NCBI GenBank assembly: GCA_900240875.1
Contig: OESE01000220.1
Location: 868,001 to 932,000, forward strand
DNA from: Crithidia expoeki
Taxonomy: Eukaryota; Euglenozoa; Kinetoplastea; Trypanosomatida; Trypanosomatidae
Direction of reading: 5' to 3'
DNA length: 64,000 nucleotides
Within the stretch, counting starts at the first letter, position 1, and every line of letters begins with the position of its first letter. A model generated the notes under the pieces. It was not told where the DNA came from and did not search any database. It saw nothing but the letters and a program-made list of their open reading frames with translations. The position numbers and the translations under genes are program-made. Positions 9,475 to 17,749 of the stretch are shown here, piece after piece.

Positions 9475-10201
9475 ATTGTACAGCGGAATTGGAAGATAAT
9501 TATATAGAGAGTAAGCGAGAAAATGCTAGAAGTAAAATCACAAAAAAAAAACGAGTTTGGTAATAATAAAGCTACTATGAAACGAGACTACACTTACCTT
9601 CGCAACAACAATAATGATGAGGAAGAAAGTAATTAAAACGCTAAATGATTTGCTCCAATGAACCAAATAGTAGTGCTGTTGAGTGTGTTTGTGCAGCGAA
9701 CCAATACCGTTTGTGACTCTTCGGTACGTTTTCTGTGGCTTCCGTCACAAAAAAAAAAAAGAGAGCAGTAGCGGATAGAACTATAGTGCAAAGCGAAAAG
9801 TAACGCTGGCAGTTTCAGTGAGCACACATTCTGTGACGGCTGAATGCCGCTTTTGCCGCGCAGTAGCCGCTTTCTAATTACTGCCACACAAGCAGTGCAG
9901 CGTTTTTTGTCTTTTCTTTTTTTGGTTTAGCCGTTGTCAAATCCAATTTGAGTAAAATGAAGACTCTCTTTACGCGAATGGCTGCAAAAGCAACTTTGAC
10001 TGTTGCAGGCATACTTTCAGTGGATTCATCCTTATCGTCTGTTTGTAACATGATTACTTGAACGTATTTGCATTTGTTAAGGAGTGTAACAAATAGAAAG
10101 GAATCACATGCCAAAAGCTGATAGTTACATAGCGGTCCAGGAATAAAACTTGAAAAAAAAAGAAAAACGAAAAAACGCATTCGGAAGAAAAAAAAAGTCT
10201 T
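9475..10201. other. Intergenic region
   Basis: Leader and acceptor of the SAMHD1-like gene plus the 3' UTR of the AMP-deaminase-like gene. The minus frames at 9633-9887 and 9878-10180 are hydrophobic T-rich translations without coding character. Confidence 0.65.
9526..9556 (-). promoter_or_regulatory. Spliced-leader acceptor of the SAMHD1-like gene
   Basis: Minus-strand T-rich run (9556-9530) ends in CTTCTAG with AG at 9527-9526, about 52 nt upstream of the ATG at 9474. Inferred from composition and spacing. Confidence 0.55.
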
Positions 10202-13200
10202 CTATAGCGGTTCTTTTCGCGACCTACGTTCGGCGGTTTCACCGTCGCTCTCGCCATCCGGCACACGATGCAAACCACCCAAAATAGAAAGTCCCTCCGT
10301 TCGGAGCCGCTCACGAATCGCGTTCACCTGCATTGCAATGGAGTTGTTCTGCCCCGCCACCTGCAGCGATACTGCCCGCATTCGTGTCAGTTCAGCGTCA
10401 AGCTGCTGGATTTCGCGCTTCAGCTGCTCGGCCCGCGACTCCAGTGTGACAGGCCCTGATAAAAACGGCTGCTGCACAGCACCGGTGTTGCCGCCACTAC
10501 CACCGTTGTTGCTGCTTTTGCATGAACCACCAGTCCCGTTATTGGACGTCGTGGATAAGCCCTGCCAGAGCGAGTTCACCGCAACGTCACCGCAGATTGC
10601 CAGTTCCTCCTCCAGAGGCCTCATGGCTCGCGGCATCCGTTGCGCTGCGGCAGCTGCATTCTGCACCGCTGGTGACGTCCCTGCAGCACCACCGCCATCG
10701 CCCACGCCATTGTCTCCTTCTGTTTCGCTATTCGTCACCGTGTTGTTCGTGGAGCTGCTGTTTGGTATAAAGCTTGGCGCCGATACGGCAAGCTGCTCAT
10801 CTAAGAAATTCAATTCCGTGTGATAGACCTCGTAGCGGTAGGCAACTCGGATGTCGGAGACGCGGCTGCGGCGCACGTCGTTGCCCAAAGTGGAGCGGAG
10901 CTGGTAGCGCGGACCGAGAGCGTTTTCCTTCCACGCCGCCGGGAAGCCGCTCTGCAGGACGCTATTCCGCGCAATCTCGGACAGGTCGTTGAGCTCAAAC
11001 TTCCACAACTTTGCCGCGATGGAGTACTCCTCGACCAGAGGCTCACGGGTGAAGTGAAAGTACAGCGGCTTGTTTGTCGCAAGGCTCACGTTCAACCCGC
11101 GGTGGAAGAAAACGGGGAACGGGTTCTCGAGGTAGGCGGAGGCGCCCGCGGTGTTGCTGAGCGGCGACATAGCAACGCCGACTTGTGCAATATACCACAT
11201 GTACTCCAGCACCGGGTGCCGCGCCAGAGTGACGCCGTGGTTTATGCTGTTTGCCAGACAAAAACCCGTGACGAGGTGGTCCATTCCACCCCGCTCCCCG
11301 CACTGCGGGCGCAGCGTAAAGGTGCTCAGTCCACGCGACGCACGGAACTCGTTTAGGGTGGTGATGTTCGCCCACATGTAATACATGTAGTAGCTGTACG
11401 GGGGGTTCAAGTCGCTCGACCAGTCGTGTGGCGAGACGTCGGTAAGGGGTAGGTCGATCTTCGACTCATCCGCGATGCAGTCAAAACCGGAGATGTGCGC
11501 TAGCAGGTAGTGGAACTTTGTGTCCTTGGCCGGATGTAAGCTGATTTCCCACAGGGGGTGAAAAACGTTGTCGAGGAACTGACCAAAGTTCTTCAGCGCC
11601 CCGCTGCGGCGAAGGCGGCGATACTGCCACGGCAGACACACCATCCACCGGCTGCGCGAGCTCGCCATGCCGTAGCAGTCGAACCAGTGCGCCAGGTCGT
11701 ACCACTCCCGTTCCGACTCGCCAGTGATGGTGAGGCGATTCTCCGCAAAGCTGTACGCGTCCTCTTCGTAAATATCCAGCGTGCGCTTCGTCAGCTCCGC
11801 AAAGTAGCGGCCCTGCATAAAGTTGAAGGGGGAGAGGAAAATGCCGCGCAGGTCGGGGTGCGTATTGAGATGATGGTGCAGCTCGTCCACTGTGATGTGG
11901 TGCACGTCGATCTCGTAGTCGCGCAGGAGCTCTTTCAACGTGACGGGGTGGTGGTGACGCTCAAAGACGACGTCCTCGCCGTGATTGAGCGCCTTGTCGA
12001 CGAAGAACTCAAGCAATGTGCGGGCGTTGGAGCCGGCGTCGGTGTGCACGTTTGTGTCCACCTTGTACGCCGTGAAGAAATCGCGGTTGTTCCATTCCTT
12101 CTCCTCCCTCTTACCCGCTTCATTTGACAGGTTCATCGACAAATGCAAGAGAAACTTCTGCTCCAGCAGGTTGAGCCGGTGCGTGGCGAGGCGTTGCAGC
12201 GCAACAGAGCTGGCCACCTGCCGCACCGTCGCCATGTCGCGCATAAACTCCGTGATAGTAGGCAAGAAGGTCGGCCACGACGGCGTCTTGCCGCGCAGCG
12301 AAAGGATGCACACGCCGTAGTAGGTATTGTACTCCCACTGCGCCTCGTTGAACTGGTGGGTGGTGCTGAAGACGTCCTCTACGCGTACGTTGGCGTCAGC
12401 TGCAGTGTGTTTCACGTTGCCAGCGTACTTGCGACGCAGCGCGATCGCCTGACGCAGTGCCACCACTGCATCTGTGGCTAGGCCCTGCCGATGGCCGCCA
12501 TAGTAAATGTCAATTCGGGGGTACTCAATGCGCTGATCTGTGTAGTTCATACGCCGTGAGTAGTGCCGCGACTGCTGCACCAGATCTGATACGAGTACCG
12601 ACTGCGCATAAGGAATCAAGTGAATGGACAGCGGGCGGCTCTTGCTGTCGCTGTCACTGCCGCCACCGCCGCCCGGTGCCTTGATGCCCGCCTTCTCCAG
12701 CAATCGATTCAACAGTTCTTCTTCGTGCGCCAGAGTCTCGTGACGAAACTGCAGACGGTACTCACACACGCCGCACCGTCGCAACTCATTTCCTTGCGCA
12801 CCCAGCGGGTCGTACTGCTCGCCAAGCCATTCCTTCTTCATCGCCTCAGGGAAACTGCTGTTCAACACGCTGTTTCGCCCCAGCTCCATCGTGTCCATCG
12901 GAGTAAGGGAACAGAGCTTGCTAAGCGTTGCGTACTCCTCCATGAGCGGTTGCTCCTCGTTGTGGTGAAAGTAGAGGGGGTCGGAGGTGCCGATAGAAAC
13001 CAGCATACCCTGGTGAAAGTACTTCAGAAAAGGGTTTTCAAAGTAAGCGGTGCTGAGGGCGTTGTCGCGCAGCGGAGACAACACAATGCCAATACGGCAG
13101 TACATGTAGAGAAACTGCATAATCCAGCTCTTGGCGAGCGAGCTGACGTTGTGCACGACGTCCGCCAGCAGAAACGAGCACACGAGCTGGTCGTACGCTG

Positions 13201-15010
13201 GGGCCTGCTCGTGGACAGACGGCGTAAAGAGCAGTGTGTTGAGGCCCAGCCGAGTGCGCAGCGCGTTCAGCGAAGTCAGGTTCGCCCAGACGTAGTAAAA
13301 AAAGTAGTAATCGCTGCAGCCGCCGCTGAGCACCTCGGTCTGCCCCGGCACGGGGACTGTCGCCCCGCTCCATGGCACCGTATCGGGGTCCACCTCCACT
13401 GTGCTGAAGTTCTCCGTCCGCACAACGTTGTGAGTGAAGATGCTGAGAGCGCCGGTGTTTGCCAGCAGCTGCGCTACATCGACCCACCGCGCGTCTCCCG
13501 GGCACAAAGTTGCCATGAAGAGAGGACGGAAGATATGCCGCAGCTTGTCCCCAATCGTGTTGCATAGATCCGGCAGCTCGTTTGGGCCCCGCGTAGACGG
13601 CGGCTGCCGATGGATGGCCAACACCCACCGGTTGCGCGAGAACTTGTTAAATCCCTGTCGCCGCACCCACGCGGCGAGGCGTGGGATTTCGTCCGGGTGG
13701 TAGCCGTGCACCTGCAACGCCATCTCCGTTGCAGTGATCTGCTTCTTCTGGTACTCCCGCCGCTCCAGCTCGGCACGTATCAGCACACCGCAAAGGTCGC
13801 CTTGATTTGGTCCGTCAGTAGACAGCACGGCCTGAAGTAGCGTCGCGCCAAACCTGCCAGCGGGGTTGAGCGTCGCATCAAACATGTCGTACGGCAGGTA
13901 CTTGTTGCGGTAGAGTGTTGGGTGTAGCCCCAAGCCCTCCACGGTGAGTTCGCGTGGATCGTGCACGCCACCCCCCTCGAGGTAACCGGCCAGCGTGACG
14001 GGCTGCTGCGTTCGCTCGTCCACGTAAAGCGGCATCCGTGGCTGCTCCAGCGCCGTCGTCACGACGTATTCCAGAAGCACCGGTGCCACGACGGAGGTGT
14101 GCAAGTTGACGTTGTTGTCCACACGTGTGCACGGCGCGTACACACCACCGTCGCGGAAAAGTTCGTCGCAGCTGCCCTCAATTTCCTGGTTCAGTAACGA
14201 GTAGAGGCGAAACTTCTCGGCTATTGACGTAACACGCATGCGGGCGGTAGAAAGACAGGGGCCGTTCTCGATGGCACCGTAGACGGCACGAATGTCTTTC
14301 ACGTATTGCTCCCACGAAACGACTCTGGTGCTCATATCGCTGAAAATGAAGACGCCTCGTTTGTACTCGAGCCCCATGAGCACATCGAGGTCTGCTGACG
14401 CTGCAGCCTGTCGTTGTTGCTGCTGCAGCGGCAGAGGCTTGAGGTATTTGGTGCCGCCGGTCGTTGTTGAAGATGAGGTTGCCGTCGTCGCTACGTCCTC
14501 TCCGCTCTTTGTGGAGGCCGAGAGAGACTTTGATGACGCTACTGCAGCGTAATAGCGCTGTTCCACCTCTTCTGCTGTCAGCGGAGTCTCACACTGCCCT
14601 TTGTCAAGATTCTTGTACGTTTGCCGGGCTTGAATTATGTTAGCTATGACTCCTACACACTTCAAGTAGTCTTTGTCCCCCTCATCACCGTCAATCATAA
14701 TGCGGTGGTACGTTGGGGCAGCGGCAGCATCTGTGGTCGTCGGTGAGTCAGCCGGGACGCTGTCGACGCTGCCATCGTTGTTCGTGTTGCACTTGCTGTT
14801 ACTGGTGACGTCTGCATCGACGCCTCCGTCTTGTTGGCGGATGCGACTGGACCGGTGCGTCTCGGCACCCGTCCCTGAGCTGGTGGTGGAGGCGAAGGAG
14901 GAAGAAATGCCGGAGTGGCGGTAAGCCGGTGGCTTGCGTGACAGCATGCGCGCGATTACTGACGTCGCACCCACCCGCACATCAGGCTGTGCCGGTACGT
15001 TGTCGTCCAT
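10202..15010 (-). CDS. Tandem AMP deaminase-like protein, probably catalytically dead
   Basis: 1602 residues with two AMP-deaminase folds: about 210-765 and 820-1405, each with the family's N-terminal lead-in, barrel strands and RNSVLQ-type motif. AMP deaminase converts AMP to IMP and holds zinc through HxH, the His of HCGE and the first Asp of TDDP. In domain 1 these are N300/N302, S599 and S676 (motif GTSDP), so all four ligands are lost. In domain 2 they are N987, H989, Q1236 (RPQCGERG) and N1313 (ATNKP), so three of four are lost. The residues matching the catalytic Glu (E1239) and His (H1258) persist in domain 2. The N-terminal 200 residues and the tail are low-complexity, and a short coiled coil lies near 1510-1570. 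A regulatory or AMP-sensing role is inference. Overall fold and length are well preserved, so it is not a pseudogene. Confidence 0.9.
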   Translation of the reverse strand: MDDNVPAQPDVRVGATSVIARMLSRKPPAYRHSGISSSFASTTSSGTGAETHRSSRIRQQDGGVDADVTSNSKCNTNNDGSVDSVPADSPTTTDAAAAPTYHRIMIDGDEGDKDYLKCVGVIANIIQARQTYKNLDKGQCETPLTAEEVEQRYYAAVASSKSLSASTKSGEDVATTATSSSTTTGGTKYLKPLPLQQQQRQAAASADLDVLMGLEYKRGVFIFSDMSTRVVSWEQYVKDIRAVYGAIENGPCLSTARMRVTSIAEKFRLYSLLNQEIEGSCDELFRDGGVYAPCTRVDNNVNLHTSVVAPVLLEYVVTTALEQPRMPLYVDERTQQPVTLAGYLEGGGVHDPRELTVEGLGLHPTLYRNKYLPYDMFDATLNPAGRFGATLLQAVLSTDGPNQGDLCGVLIRAELERREYQKKQITATEMALQVHGYHPDEIPRLAAWVRRQGFNKFSRNRWVLAIHRQPPSTRGPNELPDLCNTIGDKLRHIFRPLFMATLCPGDARWVDVAQLLANTGALSIFTHNVVRTENFSTVEVDPDTVPWSGATVPVPGQTEVLSGGCSDYYFFYYVWANLTSLNALRTRLGLNTLLFTPSVHEQAPAYDQLVCSFLLADVVHNVSSLAKSWIMQFLYMYCRIGIVLSPLRDNALSTAYFENPFLKYFHQGMLVSIGTSDPLYFHHNEEQPLMEEYATLSKLCSLTPMDTMELGRNSVLNSSFPEAMKKEWLGEQYDPLGAQGNELRRCGVCEYRLQFRHETLAHEEELLNRLLEKAGIKAPGGGGGSDSDSKSRPLSIHLIPYAQSVLVSDLVQQSRHYSRRMNYTDQRIEYPRIDIYYGGHRQGLATDAVVALRQAIALRRKYAGNVKHTAADANVRVEDVFSTTHQFNEAQWEYNTYYGVCILSLRGKTPSWPTFLPTITEFMRDMATVRQVASSVALQRLATHRLNLLEQKFLLHLSMNLSNEAGKREEKEWNNRDFFTAYKVDTNVHTDAGSNARTLLEFFVDKALNHGEDVVFERHHHPVTLKELLRDYEIDVHHITVDELHHHLNTHPDLRGIFLSPFNFMQGRYFAELTKRTLDIYEEDAYSFAENRLTITGESEREWYDLAHWFDCYGMASSRSRWMVCLPWQYRRLRRSGALKNFGQFLDNVFHPLWEISLHPAKDTKFHYLLAHISGFDCIADESKIDLPLTDVSPHDWSSDLNPPYSYYMYYMWANITTLNEFRASRGLSTFTLRPQCGERGGMDHLVTGFCLANSINHGVTLARHPVLEYMWYIAQVGVAMSPLSNTAGASAYLENPFPVFFHRGLNVSLATNKPLYFHFTREPLVEEYSIAAKLWKFELNDLSEIARNSVLQSGFPAAWKENALGPRYQLRSTLGNDVRRSRVSDIRVAYRYEVYHTELNFLDEQLAVSAPSFIPNSSSTNNTVTNSETEGDNGVGDGGGAAGTSPAVQNAAAAAQRMPRAMRPLEEELAICGDVAVNSLWQGLSTTSNNGTGGSCKSSNNGGSGGNTGAVQQPFLSGPVTLESRAEQLKREIQQLDAELTRMRAVSLQVAGQNNSIAMQVNAIRERLRTEGLSILGGLHRVPDGESDGETAERRSRKEPL

Positions 15011-15763
15011 GTGAAATGGGGATTATTTTTCTTACGTGTAACGTACTTCTGTTGTTGATGTTGCGAACAGGTGGTAAGGCTGGAGCTTGACAGAAACTCG
15101 CGCTAAAGAAGAGTTGCAACGCAAGTTGGTTACTCGAGAAGAGGCGAACAAGAAAGCCTGATGATGGGGCAGAAAGGAGCTTATAAGCAATAGCGCCTCG
15201 TGTTTGTTGCAAGCCCACAATGTCTATAAATGAGCTTTATTGGAGAAACAAAAAGCAAAATTGCCAGGGAAAAAAAGGAGTTGCAAATTACCATTTGTTT
15301 TATATGGCTACTAGTAGTTATTCACTTTGAACACTCGCAAACGCAAAATAGGCAGTGAAAAGTCAACGTTAAGGGCATGGAAAAATACTGGAGTAACGCC
15401 GATTCTCTTGCGGGCAGTATCGAAGAAGCATTCCAGGGTGCAAAGCAATGCGCTCACATTATTTCGTCAGCAAACAATGAGGTGGCAATCGGTGCATTCG
15501 GAGCGCAATCAGCTGCAATATTCACATAGGCAATAAACACGACGGCGTAGCAGTCGGCACCAGTAGAAAAATAAAAAAAATAAAACAGCGAGGTAAAAAG
15601 CCAGTTTTCGAGGGAAAGGTGCAAAACTCCTTCTCTTTGGGGTACAACGGCACTAAGGTGCAGAGAAAGTACTTAGCCTTAATCCTCCCCTTGCACAACG
15701 ACCGTACAGTAGCAAAAAAAAAAAAAACAGAAAAGAGACGAATGGAGAGTCAACTGTGACTCC
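15011..15763. other. Intergenic region
   Basis: Spacer between the PIG-S-like gene (3' UTR at right) and the AMPD-like gene (leader at left). An A-run lies at about 15714-15727. Possible acceptor AGs for the AMPD-like gene occur after the CTCTTCTTTAG stretch near 15100, but the tract is weak. No gene is seen. Confidence 0.6.
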
Positions 15764-17074
15764 CTACTGCTCCTTCTTCTCTTTTGAAACCGCCGCTGCC
15801 GCTCTCGCACGCCGCATACGGCGCTCTTCCACCACAGTACGCAGGGCGAGAATCGTCATGGACACCAGCGGCAGGAGAATGACGAGCTGCGAGACCAGCG
15901 AGTGATCCCACGGGATGTACAGTTGGGGGGTTAGCGAGGGGTGAAACTGAAGATCGTCTGCGGCTCGCGCCGCCCGCACAAAAGCCTTTGCTTCTACATA
16001 CCGCTCCAACTCCGCGAACATGTGTAGTGTGTTGAGGGGGATGACCATGTTTGTGTTCGCCGCGATGGAGCGCAACGTGCTCTTGACGGAGGCGATCGTG
16101 TACGCGCAGCCCTGCTGCTCTCGCTGCTGCTTCCACGCCTCCACATCAGCTGGCTTGAAGGACTGCAGGCCCATCTGCCGGGTCATGACGGACAGCAGAG
16201 CCGCGCGGACCTCCGCTTCAAGTGAAACTGCACGGATGCGGTACGACGCTGCCGTGATGGAGGATGCAGATGTGGACTGGATTGGTGGTATACGATTTAG
16301 TTTTTCAGGCGGTTTACTACTTCCTCTCTCTTTGCCGCCACTGCTGCCTTCTTGGTCCATAACTCCCTCAACGTCGCTCTTGTTATCCTCCACCTCCTCA
16401 GACTCCAGATCCACCGGAAACACGCAATACGCCTGACGCACGTCGGCCAGGTAACATTGCACCCTTGACCCCTCAGGCAGCACCTTCGCAGGCACACTAA
16501 ACAGCGAGAGGCCGTTCAGCTCCACCTCCTGTCCAATCTGCGGCAAAAAAGAGTGCTTCATGGTCGGCATCCCAAGCTGCTGCTGACTCGCTACGAGCTC
16601 CAGCTGACGGGTGGTCCGGTCTGCGTTCGCCGACCCGTCGCGGTGTGCATCTGCCAACAGCGTTGCTACGGCAGCATCACGCAGCTTGGACTGCACTCGC
16701 ACAAAGGAGTGAAGGCTGTGCGTGGGCGGCGGGGAGGCAGCGGCAGCGGTGAGATTGCCTGCTAAGCGCTCCTTCATCAGATTGAGTGCAGCATGCACGC
16801 CGGCCAGAAGCGCCGGTGAATCCACCCAAACACCCAGTCCAAAAAACGCAGGTGGCAGCTTTGTCATGGTGCTTTCAAAGCCGGCATGCTGTGCCTGGGG
16901 GCAGAACGCCTCGAGTTGGGAGAGGACACGATCCATCGGCAGTTCGGCTTTCTCGCGGCTTAGTGTGTTCTCGTGCACAAGAAACACAACGAGGTTAATT
17001 AAAATGGCGAGGACAGTGAACTCCTTTGTGGAAAAGCGACGCCACAAGCGGAACGGCGCGGTGCTACCAGACAT
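15764..17074 (-). CDS. PIG-S-like GPI transamidase subunit (two-TM)
   Basis: 436 residues with one hydrophobic segment near each end (about 18-34 and 394-411) and a long soluble middle, which is the PIG-S topology (lumenal core, both ends cytosolic). The region before the last TM contains FHPSLTPQLYIPWDH preceded by a helix with A-x-x-x-A spacing. This mirrors the PIG-S C-terminal motif F-x-PSL-x3-LY-x-P-D followed by the TM and a basic tail (here RRMRRARA). PIG-S belongs to the ER complex that attaches GPI anchors to proteins. In trypanosomatids the PIG-S and PIG-U slots are filled by the divergent subunits TTA1 and TTA2, so this may be TTA1; that naming is inference. An insert at about 230-275 is acidic and Ser/Gly-rich. 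A good acceptor lies about 45 nt upstream. Confidence 0.7.
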   Translation of the reverse strand: MSGSTAPFRLWRRFSTKEFTVLAILINLVVFLVHENTLSREKAELPMDRVLSQLEAFCPQAQHAGFESTMTKLPPAFFGLGVWVDSPALLAGVHAALNLMKERLAGNLTAAAASPPPTHSLHSFVRVQSKLRDAAVATLLADAHRDGSANADRTTRQLELVASQQQLGMPTMKHSFLPQIGQEVELNGLSLFSVPAKVLPEGSRVQCYLADVRQAYCVFPVDLESEEVEDNKSDVEGVMDQEGSSGGKERGSSKPPEKLNRIPPIQSTSASSITAASYRIRAVSLEAEVRAALLSVMTRQMGLQSFKPADVEAWKQQREQQGCAYTIASVKSTLRSIAANTNMVIPLNTLHMFAELERYVEAKAFVRAARAADDLQFHPSLTPQLYIPWDHSLVSQLVILLPLVSMTILALRTVVEERRMRRARAAAAVSKEKKEQ

Positions 17075-17119
17075 GATGGAGATGCCAGGAGCTAATTACT
17101 GTGTTTCGTTCGTGAGTTT

Positions 17120-17145
17120 ACTACGAGAATTAAAGAAATGTGTTA
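17120..17145 (-). promoter_or_regulatory. Spliced-leader acceptor of the PIG-S-like gene
   Basis: Minus-strand CATTTCTTTAATTCTCGTAG with AG at 17121-17120, about 45 nt before the ATG at 17074. Inferred. Confidence 0.5.
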
Positions 17146-17688
17146 CAGTTGATTTGGTTAAGTCCACCTTTTGAAAGTAGAACGATTGAAAACACGAAAG
17201 GAATAGCAGAGAAGAAAGGCTGTACAGGAGGAAAAAAAAATGCCCTCTGTCGCTTTCAGTACTTCAAATACGATGGCATACAACGTCAAATACAAAAAAA
17301 AAACGAGGTTCTACTGCTACCAAAGTACCCGGCCGCATGCCGAAAGACCGGAATACATGTTCTCGGTCTTTTTTCAAGTCGTCGGCATCCCGCACCACTA
17401 AAAGCACACACAAACGCATTGGTGCTTCTTTTTTTATATCGTAGCGAAAGCTAAAAGCCACACAGAACGTGTCGATTCACAAAGACGGCCAGTACGTACT
17501 TTAACTCCATACTCTTTTGCCCATAGAAGAAAATAGAACAGATACGGAAAGAGAATAGCGGCCTTCGCTGTTGCGTAGCGAATAAAAGAACCATGACGTA
17601 ATTTCGATACAGCTGATCAGTGCTACCGCTCGCGACCTTATAATGTTGCCCTCACCTCGAGAGGCACAACGCCTCCACCCACACTATG

Positions 17689-17712
17689 CACACACACACA
17701 CACACACACACA
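17689..17712. repeat. (CA)12 microsatellite
   Basis: Perfect CA dinucleotide run, about 40 nt beyond the stop codon of the F-x-P module gene, so within its 3' UTR. Confidence 0.95.
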
Positions 17713-17749
17713 GTACTCTTTGAATCAACTTCTCGCCTTTCCGCAGTGC

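Larger units (their letters stand above)
17075..17749. other. Intergenic region
   Basis: Leader of the PIG-S-like gene and 3' UTR of the gene to the right, including the CA microsatellite. No gene is seen. Confidence 0.65.

Noticed and set aside
8404-9507. 367-codon plus-strand open frame
   Set aside because: Antisense to the SAMHD1-like gene, whose motifs are all explained on the minus strand; no domain is seen in the plus translation.
12620-13567. 315-codon plus-strand open frame
   Set aside because: Antisense shadow of the AMPD-like gene with Val/Gln/Arg-rich composition and no recognisable domain.
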